DNA of 64,000 nucleotides from Pseudonocardia sp. N23 (GTDB lineage Bacteria > Actinomycetota > Actinomycetes > Mycobacteriales > Pseudonocardiaceae), in assembly GCF_002583555.1 (NCBI RefSeq), contig NZ_BEGX01000029.1, forward strand, positions 1 through 64,000, in the 5' to 3' direction. Under the pieces are notes generated by a model. That model had not been told where the DNA came from. It saw only the letters and a list, made by a program, of their open reading frames with translations, and made no database searches. Positions 40,140 to 49,053 of the stretch are shown here, piece by piece; positions within the stretch are counted from its first letter, which is position 1, and the number at the start of each line of letters is the position of its first letter. The position numbers and the translations under genes are program-made.

Positions 40140-41120
40140 TCAGTTCTCACCCAGCCGAGCGGCGATTTCCGTCGCCCAGTACGTGAGGACGATGTCGGCG
40201 CCCGCTCGTCGTATTCCGGTGACGGTTTCGAGGACGGCGCGGTCGCGGTCGATCCAGCCGTTGGCGGCGGCGGCCTCGATCATCGCGTACTCCCCCGACA
40301 CCTGGTAGGCCGCGACGGGGACGTCGGCGACATCGGCGACCGACCGCAGGACGTCGAGGTAGGCCATGGCGGGCTTGACCATCACCATGTCGGCGCCCTC
40401 CTCGAGGTCGAGGGCGAGCTCGCGCATCGCCTCGCGGAGGTTGGCGCCGTCCTGCTGGTAGGTCTTGCGGTCGCCCTTGAGCTGGGAGTCGACGGCCTCG
40501 CGGAACGGGCCGTAGAACGCCGAGGCGTACTTGGCGGTGTAGGCGAGGATGCCGGTGTCGGCGAACCCGGCGTCGTCGAGCGCCTCGCGCAGGACGCCGA
40601 CCTGGCCGTCCATCATCCCGCTGGGTCCGAGCAGGTCGGCGCCGGACCCGGCCTGGGCGACACCCATCTCGGCGTAGACGGCGAGGGTGGCGTCGTTGTC
40701 GACGCGGCCGCTGTCGTCGAGGACGCCGCAGTGGCCGTGGTCGGTGAACTCGTCGAGGCAGGTGTCGGCCATCAGCACCGTGTCGTCGCCGACCTCGGCC
40801 TTCACCTCGCGCAGGGCGACGTTGAGGACGCCGTCGGGGTCGGTCCCGGCGCTCCCGCGGGCGTCGCGGACCGCGGGCACGCCGAACAGCATCAGCCCGC
40901 CGACGCCCGCCGCCACGGCCTCGGCGGCGGCCTTGCGCAGCGAGTCGCGGGTGTGCTGGACGACCCCGGGCATCGACGCGATCGGCACCGGCTCGGTCGC
41001 GTCCTCCTTGACGAACATCGGGAGGACGAGGTGGCGCGGGGTGAGGTCGGTCTCGGCGACGAGCCGGCGCATCGCGGGGGTCGTGCGGAGCCGGCGCGGA
41101 CGCTGCGCGGGGAAACCCAT
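40140..41120 (-). CDS. hemB: Porphobilinogen synthase (delta-aminolevulinate dehydratase)
   Basis: Joins two 5-aminolevulinates into porphobilinogen. The 326 residues include the metal-site segment [15 protein letters not shown] (about 118), which mixes Cys and Asp ligands, and the two Schiff-base lysines in [14 protein letters not shown] (about 197) and [14 protein letters not shown] (about 250). ATG 41118-41120 is chosen, with a TAGGCT hexamer (41127-41132) 6 nt upstream; an adjacent GTG lies only 3 nt from it. hemB is therefore transcribed apart from rex-hemACD, which ends at its own terminator. Confidence 0.95.
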   Translation of the reverse strand: MGFPAQRPRRLRTTPAMRRLVAETDLTPRHLVLPMFVKEDATEPVPIASMPGVVQHTRDSLRKAAAEAVAAGVGGLMLFGVPAVRDARGSAGTDPDGVLNVALREVKAEVGDDTVLMADTCLDEFTDHGHCGVLDDSGRVDNDATLAVYAEMGVAQAGSGADLLGPSGMMDGQVGVLREALDDAGFADTGILAYTAKYASAFYGPFREAVDSQLKGDRKTYQQDGANLREAMRELALDLEEGADMVMVKPAMAYLDVLRSVADVADVPVAAYQVSGEYAMIEAAAANGWIDRDRAVLETVTGIRRAGADIVLTYWATEIAARLGEN

Positions 41121-41250
41121 CACCCGAGCCTACGACCGCCCGCAGACGCCCGAGCACGCCCCCGACCCGGCCCGGCACACGCGGGCCCCTGCTCGCTGAA
41201 CCCCACGTGCGCGGACCCCGGGACACCGGGCAGGACGCCCCGGGAACGAC

Positions 41251-41287
41251 CGCGGGCGGCCACCCCCGGAGGGAGTGGCCGCCCGCG
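41251..41287 (-). terminator. Terminator hairpin after the rex-hemACD operon
   Basis: Perfect 13-bp stem, CGCGGGCGGCCAC (41251-41263) and GTGGCCGCCCGCG (41275-41287), with an 11-nt loop, 15 bp beyond the hemD stop. Confidence 0.75.
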
Positions 41288-41302
41288 GACGGTGACGACG
41301 GG

Positions 41303-42844
41303 TCAGCGCCTGCGCGCCTTGGCCTTCTTCGGCGGCGGCAGGGCACCCTCGGCGCGCAGCTTGGCGGCGTGCGCGGCCAGGGCGTCGACCAGCGACGGGA
41401 CCAGCGCGTGCTCGGGCTGCACGTCGACACGCAGTCCGAACTCGCGGGCGGTCTCGGCGGTGGCCGGGCCGATGCAGGCCACCAGCGTGCGGGCGTGTGG
41501 CTTGCCCGCGATGCCCACCAGGTTCCGGACGGTCGACGACGAGGTGAAACACACCGCGTCGAAGCCGCCGGTCTTGATGGCCTCGCGGATCGGCGCGGGC
41601 GGCGGGGCCGCCCGGACGGTCCGGTAGGCGGTGACGTCGTCGATCTCCCAGCCGCGGTCGCGCAGACCGGCGGCGAGGGTCTCGGTGGCGATGTCGGCCC
41701 GCGGGAGCAGGACCCGGTCGACCGGGTCGAGCACGTCGTCGTACGGCGGGAAGATCTCCAGCAGGCCCTCGGAGGTGGACTGCTGGGACTCGTCGATGTC
41801 CGGCACGATCTCCGGGACGATGCCGAACGCGCGGACCTTTGCCGCGGTCGCGGCGCCGACGCAGGCGATCTTGACGCCGGAGAACGCGCGGGCGTCGAGA
41901 CCGAACTCGGCGAACTTCTCCCAGACCGCACGCACCGCGTTGGTCGAGGTGAAGACGACCCACTGGTAGCGGCCGTCGACGAGGCCCTTGACGGCGCGCT
42001 CCATCTGGGTGGGCGAGCGGGGAGGCTCCACCGCGATGGTGGGGACCTCCTCCGGGATCGCACCGTGCACGCGCAGCCGGTCGCTCATGGCGCCCGCCTG
42101 GTCCTTCGTGCGCGGGACGAGGACGCGCCACCCGTAGAGGGCGCGCGACTCCCACCACGACAGCTCGGCGCGCTCGGCGGCCTCCACCCCGATCGACAGC
42201 ACCAGCGGGCCCTCGAGGTCGCCGGCCTCGCCCGCCATGGCGGCGAGCGTGGAGTCGACGGTCCGCTGGGTGTTGCGCGTGCCACCGGCGGTGACGGCGA
42301 CGCGGGTGTCGGCGGGCACGCCCTGGTCGGTCAGCCCGACGGCGACCTCGGACAGGTGCGCGGCCGTGGCGTGCAGCACGAGCGGTCCGGGGACCGACGC
42401 GATGCGCGCCCAGTCGACGCCCGCACGCACGTCGGCCTCGACGTGGCCGGAGCCGAGCGGGACACCCGCGTAGGCGGGGACCGCGGTGCCGGCGGGGACG
42501 CCGGGCACGACGTCGAAGGGGATGCCGGCGTCGGCGACGGCCCTGGCTTCGGCGATGACCGCGTCGGTGGTCAGCGGGTCCCCGCTGACCAGCCGGATCA
42601 CGGCCCGGCCCGCGCCCGCCTCGGTGACGAGGTCGGCCGCGACGTCGGCGGGCTGGCCGACGGCGGGACGCACCTCCGCACCGTCGGCGATGAGTGCGGT
42701 GATCTCCTCCGGCACGTCGGGGTCGGCGACGACGAGCGGCGCCGCCGCGATGGCGTCACGCGCCCGTACGGTCAGCAGCCCGGGGTCGCCCGGGCCGCTG
42801 CCCACGAAAGCGATCCGGCCGGGGGTTGGTGTGGCCTTTGTCAT
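41303..42844 (-). CDS. hemD: Uroporphyrinogen-III C-methyltransferase/synthase fusion
   Basis: A 513-residue two-domain protein. Residues 1-245 form a SUMT-like (CobA) methylase domain with [20 protein letters not shown] (about 9) and [19 protein letters not shown]. Residues 255-500 form uroporphyrinogen-III synthase, which closes and flips ring D ([48 protein letters not shown]). The methylase motif usually reads GDPF; here it is [10 protein letters not shown], so methylase activity should be checked. The C terminus is Lys/Arg-rich. ATG overlaps the hemC TGA. Confidence 0.9.
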   Translation of the reverse strand: MTKATPTPGRIAFVGSGPGDPGLLTVRARDAIAAAPLVVADPDVPEEITALIADGAEVRPAVGQPADVAADLVTEAGAGRAVIRLVSGDPLTTDAVIAEARAVADAGIPFDVVPGVPAGTAVPAYAGVPLGSGHVEADVRAGVDWARIASVPGPLVLHATAAHLSEVAVGLTDQGVPADTRVAVTAGGTRNTQRTVDSTLAAMAGEAGDLEGPLVLSIGVEAAERAELSWWESRALYGWRVLVPRTKDQAGAMSDRLRVHGAIPEEVPTIAVEPPRSPTQMERAVKGLVDGRYQWVVFTSTNAVRAVWEKFAEFGLDARAFSGVKIACVGAATAAKVRAFGIVPEIVPDIDESQQSTSEGLLEIFPPYDDVLDPVDRVLLPRADIATETLAAGLRDRGWEIDDVTAYRTVRAAPPPAPIREAIKTGGFDAVCFTSSSTVRNLVGIAGKPHARTLVACIGPATAETAREFGLRVDVQPEHALVPSLVDALAAHAAKLRAEGALPPPKKAKARRR

Positions 42845-43836
42845 TCGGAACTCCCGATCCAGCGGTTCTCCTGGCGCCCGGCCGTTCCCGGCAACGTGTC
42901 GGCGCCCATGTCGAGCAGCTCGGCGGCGAGTGCCGCACCGAGCTTCTCGGCGTCGTCGATCTCTCCCTGGACGGAGGCGCGCAGGAGCTCGCCGTCCGCC
43001 GTGCCGACCACCGCTCGGAGCGACAGCCGGTCCACCACCCGTCCTGCGTCATCGATGTCGGAGACGACGTCGGCCAGCGCACCGATCGGTGCGCTGCAGC
43101 CGGCCTCGAGGGTTGCGAGGACGGCGCGCTCGGCGGTGACGGCCGCACGGGCGGCCGGGTCGTCGAGCAGTGCGGTGAGCATGGTTGCGAGCTCGTGCTC
43201 GGTACTGCCGAGCTCGCCGGCCCGGCATTCCACCGCCAGCGCGCCCTGGGCGGGCGCGGGCAGCATCTGCACGGGTTCGAGCAGTTCGGTGGCCTCGTCG
43301 ATGCGACCGAGGCGGCGCAGTCCGGCGGCGGCGACGACGACGCCGTCGAGCTCGCCGGAGCGGACCTTGCCGATCCGGGTGTCGACGTTGCCGCGGATCG
43401 CGACGACCTCCAGGCCGAGGCCGAGGGCGTCGAGCTGGACGGTGCGGCGCGGGGACCCGGTGCCGATGCGCGATCCGGACGACAGCTCACCGAGGACCTT
43501 GCCGTCGCGGGCAACGAGGGCGTCGCGGGGGTCCTCGCGGCCGGGGACGGCGACGAGGACGAGCCGGGGGTCGGGCGCGGTCGGCAGGTCCTTGTAGGAG
43601 TGGATCGCGATGTCGACCTCGCCCGTGGCGACTGCGTCGCGCACGGCGGAGACGAACACCCCGACGCCCAGCTCGGCGACGGGAGCGCTGGAGCGGTCGC
43701 CCGGTGTGGACACGGGGACGAGCTCGACGGTGTGCCCGGCGGCCCGCAGCCGGTCGGCGATCAGTCCGGACTGGGCCATCGCGAGCGCGCTGGGCCGGGT
43801 GCCGATGCGCAGCACCCCGGAGGTGGCGGCGGTCAT
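42841..43836 (-). CDS. hemC: Hydroxymethylbilane synthase
   Basis: Polymerises four porphobilinogens. The 331-residue protein has [15 protein letters not shown] (about 9), the [14 protein letters not shown] loop (about 77), the [14 protein letters not shown] (about 125) and [25 protein letters not shown] substrate segments, and the dipyrromethane cofactor Cys in [14 protein letters not shown] (about 246). It overlaps hemA and hemD by 4 bp each (ATGA), giving a tightly coupled operon. Confidence 0.95.
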   Translation of the reverse strand: MTAATSGVLRIGTRPSALAMAQSGLIADRLRAAGHTVELVPVSTPGDRSSAPVAELGVGVFVSAVRDAVATGEVDIAIHSYKDLPTAPDPRLVLVAVPGREDPRDALVARDGKVLGELSSGSRIGTGSPRRTVQLDALGLGLEVVAIRGNVDTRIGKVRSGELDGVVVAAAGLRRLGRIDEATELLEPVQMLPAPAQGALAVECRAGELGSTEHELATMLTALLDDPAARAAVTAERAVLATLEAGCSAPIGALADVVSDIDDAGRVVDRLSLRAVVGTADGELLRASVQGEIDDAEKLGAALAAELLDMGADTLPGTAGRQENRWIGSSE

Positions 43837-45248
43837 CGGGTCGCCTCCTCGTCGGCGCGGGGCTCGCGGAGCTCGACGCCGAGCGCGGCGACGACGTCGT
43901 CGCCCGGGCGGGCGGACGTGCCGGTCACGCCGGGGGTGGCGACGGCCGCGGTGGTCTGCGGGTCGAGCTCGAACAGCAGCCGCAGCGCCTGGGCGTAGCT
44001 GTCGCCGTCGGGGCCTTCCGCGAGGCGCTTGACCTGCACCGTCGGCGTGTGGAGGAGCTTGTCGACGACGCGGCGCACCGAGCGGACGAACTCGTCGCGG
44101 ACGGCGGGGTCGATGTCGGGCAGCCGGGAGTCCAGGCGCAGCAGCTCGGCGTCGACGACCTCGGAGGCGCGGCGGCGCAGTGCGGTGACGGTCGGGGTGA
44201 CCTCGGCGGAGCGCTGCGAGGCGAGGTAGGACTGCGCCTCGTCGGCGACGATGGTGCGGGCCGCGGCCACGACGTCGGCGTCGGCGGTGTCGACCCGGTC
44301 GGTGAGGCGGCGCTGCAGCGTCTCCAGGTCGACGACGGTGACGCCGGGGACGTCGACGACGGCCGGGTCGACGTCGCGGGGCAGCCCGAGGTCGCAGACG
44401 ACGAGTGGCGCACCGGTGGTGGCGCGGGCGGCGGCGACGGGTTCGCGGCCGACGACGATGCCGACGGAGCCGGTGCAGGTGACGAGGACGTCGGCGTCGG
44501 CCAGCTCGACGGGCAGCAGGTCGAGGGTGCCCGCGCGGGCGGGGGTGCCGGCCTCGGAGGTCTTGGCGGCCAAGCGTTCGGCGCGATCCACCGAGCGGTT
44601 GAGGACGACGACCTCGCCGGCCCCGGCGCGGCGCAGGTGCGCAGCGGCCAGCGCTCCCATGGCACCGGCGCCGACGACGACGGCCTTGGTCCCGTGGAGG
44701 TCCCCGGGTTCGCGGCCGAGACTGCGGGAGGCGTCGGCGAGGGCCTCGGAGACGACCGAGGCTCCTGCGGCGTCGATCCCGGTGCTCGCGTGGACCCGCT
44801 TGCCGACGCGCAGCGCCTGCTGCGACAGCTCGTGCAGGACGCGGCCGACGGACCCGGTCTCGTCGGCGACCGCGTAGGCGGACCGCAGCTGGCCGAGGAT
44901 CTGGGACTCGCCGACGACCATCGAGTCGAGCCCGGCCGACACCGAGAACAGGTGCTGCACGGCCGACGCCGCGTAGTGCACGTAGAGGTGGTCGGTGAGG
45001 TCGGTCAGCGGGAGCCCGGAGTGGCGGGCGAGGACACCGGAGACGTCGGTGAGGCCGCCGTGGAAGGCGTCGACGACGGCGTAGATCTCGATCCGGTTGC
45101 ACGTGGTGAGCAGCACGACCTCGCTGACGTGCTCGGCACGCAGCATCTCGTCGAGCAGCTTGGGCACGTCGTCGGGCCCGACCGTCGCCTCTTCGAGGAG
45201 GGCGACGGGCGCGGTCCGGTGGGACATACCCACGACCAGCACACTCAC
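43833..45248 (-). CDS. hemA: Glutamyl-tRNA reductase
   Basis: First enzyme of the C5 route to 5-aminolevulinate. The 471 residues contain [19 protein letters not shown] (1-19), the catalytic Cys in [14 protein letters not shown] (about 50), [13 protein letters not shown] (about 107), the NADPH Rossmann motif [16 protein letters not shown] (about 182) and the C-terminal dimerisation helices. GTG 45246-45248 is chosen behind AGAGGTG. A second GTG two codons later is possible. It starts 2 bp after the rex stop. Confidence 0.95.
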   Translation of the reverse strand: MSVLVVGMSHRTAPVALLEEATVGPDDVPKLLDEMLRAEHVSEVVLLTTCNRIEIYAVVDAFHGGLTDVSGVLARHSGLPLTDLTDHLYVHYAASAVQHLFSVSAGLDSMVVGESQILGQLRSAYAVADETGSVGRVLHELSQQALRVGKRVHASTGIDAAGASVVSEALADASRSLGREPGDLHGTKAVVVGAGAMGALAAAHLRRAGAGEVVVLNRSVDRAERLAAKTSEAGTPARAGTLDLLPVELADADVLVTCTGSVGIVVGREPVAAARATTGAPLVVCDLGLPRDVDPAVVDVPGVTVVDLETLQRRLTDRVDTADADVVAAARTIVADEAQSYLASQRSAEVTPTVTALRRRASEVVDAELLRLDSRLPDIDPAVRDEFVRSVRRVVDKLLHTPTVQVKRLAEGPDGDSYAQALRLLFELDPQTTAAVATPGVTGTSARPGDDVVAALGVELREPRADEEATR

Positions 45249-45250
45249 CT

Positions 45251-46087
45251 CTATGACACCGCCGATCCGTTGACCGCCCCGTGGCCGTTGGTGGCCACCG
45301 GGCTGTTCGGGACGGCCGCGAGGTGACCGGCGGCCGCTCCGTCGAGCGAGGCCCGTACCGTGTCCTCGGCCGTACGGCGCCGGGCGACGTGGAAGGCCAG
45401 GACCTGCAGCTCGACGGCCAGGTCGACCTTGCGTACCTCGACCTGCGGCGGGACCTGCAGGACCACGGGGGCGAAGTTGAGGATGCACCGCACGCCGGCG
45501 GAGACCAGCTGGTCGCACACCGACTGCGCGGCAGGGCCGGGCGTCGCCACCAGGCCGATCGTCACACCTCGCTCGATGCACACCCGCGCGATGTCGCGGA
45601 CGTGGTCGACGAGGATGCCGTTGATGTGGATCCCGACGAGGTCGGGGTCGATGTCGAACAACGCGGTGACGGGGAAGCCGCGGCCGCCGAAGCCGCCGTA
45701 CCCGGCGAGCGCGTGGCCGAGGTTGCCGATACCGACGACCGCGACGGTCTGCGGCTCGTCGAGCCCGAGGGTGCGTTCGATCTGGTGGTGCAGGGAGCGG
45801 ACCTCGTAGCCGACGCCACGGATGCCGTAGGAGCCGATGTAGGAGAGGTCCTTGCGCAGCTTCGCCGAGTTGACCCCGCTCGCGGTGGCCAGCTCCTCGC
45901 TCGACACGGTGTCCGCGCCCTGTTCGGCGAGCTCGCCGAGCATGCGCAGGTACACCGCGAGCCGGGCGACGGTGGCCTCCGGGATGGCGCGCACGACGGG
46001 TGCGGCGGCCGCGGGGGCGGCGCCGTCGACAGGGCCCGTGCCGTTCGCACCGGACTGTGGGTCACCGGCGTGCGGCGGCAACGTCAC
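45251..46087 (-). CDS. rex: Redox-sensing transcriptional repressor Rex
   Basis: NADH/NAD+-sensing repressor (278 aa). A winged-helix domain (about 35-95: [55 protein letters not shown]) is followed by a Rossmann domain with [21 protein letters not shown] (about 115) and the domain-swap C-terminal helix. About 30 Gly/Ala-rich residues precede the HTH and about 45 residues trail it. Start GTG 46085-46087 behind GAGGAG. First gene of rex-hemA-hemC-hemD, the arrangement known in Streptomyces. Its promoter carries a Rex operator. Confidence 0.96.
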   Translation of the reverse strand: MTLPPHAGDPQSGANGTGPVDGAAPAAAAPVVRAIPEATVARLAVYLRMLGELAEQGADTVSSEELATASGVNSAKLRKDLSYIGSYGIRGVGYEVRSLHHQIERTLGLDEPQTVAVVGIGNLGHALAGYGGFGGRGFPVTALFDIDPDLVGIHINGILVDHVRDIARVCIERGVTIGLVATPGPAAQSVCDQLVSAGVRCILNFAPVVLQVPPQVEVRKVDLAVELQVLAFHVARRRTAEDTVRASLDGAAAGHLAAVPNSPVATNGHGAVNGSAVS

Positions 46088-46197
46088 GCTGGGTTCTCCT
46101 CGAATTCACCCGGTCCCACGTTCGGCGACCGGCTCCGGCTCGCCGAGCCCAGCACGGGAGACCCGGATTCCCGGGACCGGCGGGCGGCGATGTCGAC

Positions 46198-46226
46198 ACG
46201 GTAGCCGCTTGTGAAGGCCCGCACAA
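46198..46226 (-). promoter_or_regulatory. rex-hemACD promoter overlapped by a Rex operator
   Basis: On the minus strand a -35 TTGTGC (46221-46226) and a -10 TACCGT (46198-46203) are 17 bp apart. The operator TTGTGAAGGCCCGCACAA (46209-46226, plus-strand reading) matches 12 of the 14 specified bases of the Rex consensus and covers the -35 and most of the spacer. Bound Rex would block RNA polymerase, giving autoregulation as in Streptomyces. The leader to GTG 46087 is about 100 nt. Confidence 0.8.
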
Positions 46227-46316
46227 AGTTGCGATCTTGGTCGATGACGTGCTCATCCGTGCGGTTCACGGGACCGACCGGTGGGCGTGCCTGGAGCGCC
46301 GCTCACCGCCCGTGTC

Positions 46317-46345
46317 CGGGTCGTTCCGCTGTGGGGGACGACCCG
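46317..46345 (-). terminator. Hairpin after the FAS1 lipoprotein gene
   Basis: Perfect 8-bp stem, CGGGTCGT (46317-46324) and ACGACCCG (46338-46345), with a 13-nt loop, about 56 bp beyond the stop. Confidence 0.45.
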
Positions 46346-46400
46346 ACGTGACCTGGCTCGCACCGGCCGACGACGATCGGCGCGACCGCGACGGGCGGCG

Positions 46401-47081
46401 TCACGACGCGGGCGTCAGCACCTTGTCGATCACGAAGACGGTGGCGTTGGCGGTGGGGATGTTCCCGCAGAGGACGGTGGCGACGTCCCCCTTGCCGTCG
46501 GTGACGGTCGGGTCCTGCGGGGTGCCGCCGATCGTCAGCACGCCACCCGTGAGCTCGCCGCTGGTGCGGGCCGCGACGAGCGTCGCGGCGTCGTGACGGG
46601 TGCCGGCGACGTGGTACTGCAGCAACGCACCGAGCTTGTTCGGGTCGGCCAGCAGGGCGTCGTACGCGGCCGCGCCCAGCTGCCCCCGCAACGCGACGAA
46701 CGCGGTGTCGGCCGGCGCGAACACCGTCAGGCCCGGCTGGGCGTCGAGGCTGTCGCCGAGCCCGGGGACCGTGCCGATGGCGGCGGCCAGCGTGGTGAGC
46801 AGCGGGTTGGTCGCCGCCGCCGCGACGACGCGCAGCGGACCCATGGCGGTCGGCGACCCGGGGGCGCTGCCCTGCGGCAGCTGCGAGCACCCCGGGCCGA
46901 AGACGTCGGCGGTCGTGGTGACGCCGTCGCTCACCGGCGCGGGCACCGAGCTGGGGGCCGCCGTCGAGGACGCGGGCGGCGGACCCGTCCCGGTCGAGGG
47001 GGACGTGCCGGTGCAGGCGGCGAGCGCGACCGTCAGGGTGGCCGTGACGGCGACGGCGGCGATCCGGGTGGGCGTGCGCAC
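46401..47081 (-). CDS. FAS1 (fasciclin) domain lipoprotein
   Basis: A surface lipoprotein of about 226 residues, of the MPT70/MPT83 type. The signal peptide ends in the lipobox LTVALAACTG (Cys about 23). A Ser/Pro linker and one FAS1 domain follow: LAAAIGTVPGLGDSLDAQPG, the H1 motif LTVFAPADTAFVAL (about 118), LLQYHVAGTRHDA (about 152) and the H2-like NATVFVIDKVLTPAS end. GTG 47079-47081 is preferred because a GAGAAT hexamer lies 7 nt upstream, the same layout as menD. An ATG at 47090 is the alternative. FAS1 domains bind ligands or mediate adhesion. Confidence 0.85.
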   Translation of the reverse strand: MRTPTRIAAVAVTATLTVALAACTGTSPSTGTGPPPASSTAAPSSVPAPVSDGVTTTADVFGPGCSQLPQGSAPGSPTAMGPLRVVAAAATNPLLTTLAAAIGTVPGLGDSLDAQPGLTVFAPADTAFVALRGQLGAAAYDALLADPNKLGALLQYHVAGTRHDAATLVAARTSGELTGGVLTIGGTPQDPTVTDGKGDVATVLCGNIPTANATVFVIDKVLTPAS

Positions 47082-47129
47082 CGGGACCATTCTCCCCGGC
47101 CGTCCGGAGGCCGCGTCCGCCGCGGGGCC

Positions 47130-48695
47130 TCAGCGCACCGTGAAGATCGTCGCCGGCCAGCCGGTGGCCCCGTCGGGGACCGGGTCGGCGCGCCGCTCCA
47201 CCTGGGTCTCGCCGTCGGCGTCGGTGGCCCGGCACTGCACGGTGTGGCTGCCCGCGGCCAGGTCGAAGGTCGTCCGCCACATCCGCCACGTGCTGCCCGA
47301 CACCTCGGTGGCCAGCTCCGCGACCTGCCACGGGCCGCCGTCGACGTGCACCTCGACCTTCGAGACACCGCGCGGCTGCGACCACGCGAGCCCCGCGACG
47401 GTCACCCGGCCGGCGGGGACCGTGCCGCGGGGCAGGTCGATGCGCGCCTCGGTCTTGATCGGGGCCTCCTGCGCCCAGCCGTTGCGCAGCCAGTAGGACT
47501 GTCGCGCGGAGAACGTCGTCAGCTCCATGTCGGTGATCCACTTGGTGGCCGAGACGAAGCCGTAGAGCCCCGGCACTACCATCCGCACGGGGAAGCCGTG
47601 CTCCGGAGGCAGCGGCTCGCCGTTCATCGCGATCGCGAGCATGGCGTCGCGGTCGGCCTCCATGACCACCTCGGTCGGGGTGCCCGCGGTCCAGCCGTCG
47701 TTGCTCGTCGTGAAGATCTGCTCGGCGCCGCGCGCGACACCCGTCTCGGCGAGCAGGTCACGCAGCGGCACCCCGACGAACGTGGCCGTCGAGATCAGGG
47801 AGCCGCCGACCTCGTTGGAGACGCACGCCAGCGTGACGGTCTTCTCGATCATCGGCCGGGCCAGCAGGTCGTCGAAACGCAGCGTCCGCTCGGCGCCGAC
47901 CATCCCGTGGATGCGCAGCGACCAGTCCGCGGCCCGTTGCGCGGGGATCCGCAGCGCCGTGTCGATCCGGTAGAAGTCGCGGTTCGAGGTGAGGAACGGT
48001 GTCGTCCCCAGCTCGGCGGCCCAGTCGACCCCGGGCGGGACGGCAGGCGCGCGGCGCACCACGTCCAGCCCGGCCAGCCGGGCGGCGACCTGTGCCCGCG
48101 ACTCCTCGATGCCGCCCGACAGGGCGATCCCGCCGGCGCCGGCCGCGAGCGCGCCCAGCCCGACCGCGGCCGAGGTGCCGACCAGCACGTGCCGCCGCGA
48201 CACCCGGCCCGGGGGCGTCCCCGGCACCGGCCGCGCCGGGGCGGCCGCGGCCAGGGCGAGCTCGTGCAGCGTGCGGAAGACCAGCACGCCCGCAGCGACC
48301 GACACGGCCGGCGCGACGATGTCCAGCGGCGAGAAGGTCGGCGCCACCGTGACGGCGGCCAGGCCCAGCACGCCCAGGACCACGATCGTCACGACGCCCG
48401 CGCGCGGTGTCCGGCGCGACGCCAGGCCCGCGGCGACAGCGGCGACCACCAGCACGACGGCCATCCCCGCGAGCAGGACCGGCTTGTCGGAGGTGCCGAA
48501 CGCCGACTTCGCGAACTCGACGACCGGCTGCGGCGACAGCCGGATCGCCACGTCGCCGACCGCCACGTACGGCGACGACGCCGGCGACACGAGACCGGCG
48601 ACGAGGTGCCCGGCCCCGACGGCGGCGCCGACGGACAGCACGCCCAGCAGCGCCGCGAGCGCCCGCGGGATCACCGTCGGCGCTGTCGTCGTCAC
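47130..48695 (-). CDS. Membrane-anchored molybdopterin oxidoreductase, sulfite-oxidase fold
   Basis: A 521-residue protein. Four predicted helices (about 1-125) precede VSRRHVLVGTSAAVGLGALAAG, which looks like an internal Tat-type twin-Arg segment, and then an extracytoplasmic Mo-cofactor domain. The Mo-ligand cysteine is in KTVTLACVSNEVGGSLIS (about 290). The remainder follows the SUOX fold (FTTSNDGWTAGTPTEVVM, GFPVRMVVPGLYGFVSATKW), with a C-terminal Ig-like dimerisation domain. Substrate unknown. Start GTG 48693-48695 has no clear ribosome binding site. Confidence 0.87.
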   Translation of the reverse strand: MTTTAPTVIPRALAALLGVLSVGAAVGAGHLVAGLVSPASSPYVAVGDVAIRLSPQPVVEFAKSAFGTSDKPVLLAGMAVVLVVAAVAAGLASRRTPRAGVVTIVVLGVLGLAAVTVAPTFSPLDIVAPAVSVAAGVLVFRTLHELALAAAAPARPVPGTPPGRVSRRHVLVGTSAAVGLGALAAGAGGIALSGGIEESRAQVAARLAGLDVVRRAPAVPPGVDWAAELGTTPFLTSNRDFYRIDTALRIPAQRAADWSLRIHGMVGAERTLRFDDLLARPMIEKTVTLACVSNEVGGSLISTATFVGVPLRDLLAETGVARGAEQIFTTSNDGWTAGTPTEVVMEADRDAMLAIAMNGEPLPPEHGFPVRMVVPGLYGFVSATKWITDMELTTFSARQSYWLRNGWAQEAPIKTEARIDLPRGTVPAGRVTVAGLAWSQPRGVSKVEVHVDGGPWQVAELATEVSGSTWRMWRTTFDLAAGSHTVQCRATDADGETQVERRADPVPDGATGWPATIFTVR

Positions 48696-48756
48696 GACAG
48701 GTCGTCCGGGCGCGGGGTGACCCGCGGTTCGACGCGCCGGGACCGCCCCATGCCGG

Positions 48757-48996
48757 TCAGCCGAGCGCGGCGCGCAGCGCGGGCTCGTCGACCTTCCACG
48801 TCGTGTGCTCGGCGCCGTCGACCATGACCACCGGGATGCGGTCGCCGAACTCGGCACGCAGCTCCGCGTCCCCGTCGACGTCGACGGCCGACCAGGCGAC
48901 GCCGAGCTCGTCGCAGATCCGCGCGACGTCGGCCTCGGCCCGCTCGCACGCCGAGCAGTTCACCCGCGTCAGCACCGTCACCCGCGCGTCGGTCAT
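48757..48996 (-). CDS. Glutaredoxin-like protein (DUF836)
   Basis: A 79-residue thioredoxin-fold protein with the redox motif TRVNCSACERAEADV (C-X2-C at about 14-17), cis-Pro in RIPVVMVDG and a DUF836-like C-terminal helix. ATG 48996 is the start. In M. tuberculosis a similar gene (Rv0508) lies just upstream of hemA. Here the haem operon and this gene are separated by about 2.7 kb of other genes. Reductant and partner unknown. Confidence 0.85.
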   Translation of the reverse strand: MTDARVTVLTRVNCSACERAEADVARICDELGVAWSAVDVDGDAELRAEFGDRIPVVMVDGAEHTTWKVDEPALRAALG

Positions 48997-49053
48997 CAGT
49001 GCACCTTCTCCATGTAGGGGTGGGAGTCGCGCGCGGTGGTCCGCGCGCCCGGA

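Larger units (their letters stand above)
46088..46400. other. rex promoter region and FAS1-gene downstream region
   Basis: A 313-bp gap with no gene. It contains the rex promoter and operator (46198-46226) and the FAS1-gene terminator (46317-46345). Nothing else is recognisable. Confidence 0.6.

Noticed and set aside
40128..40142. TGACGT-CGA-ACGTCA palindrome at the hemB stop
   Set aside because: It overlaps the hemB stop codon, has no loop to speak of and no adjacent start it could control. Probably chance.
45249..46400. Cobalamin or other riboswitch upstream of the haem genes
   Set aside because: No B12-box-like sequence is visible in the 313-bp region or in the 2-bp rex-hemA gap.
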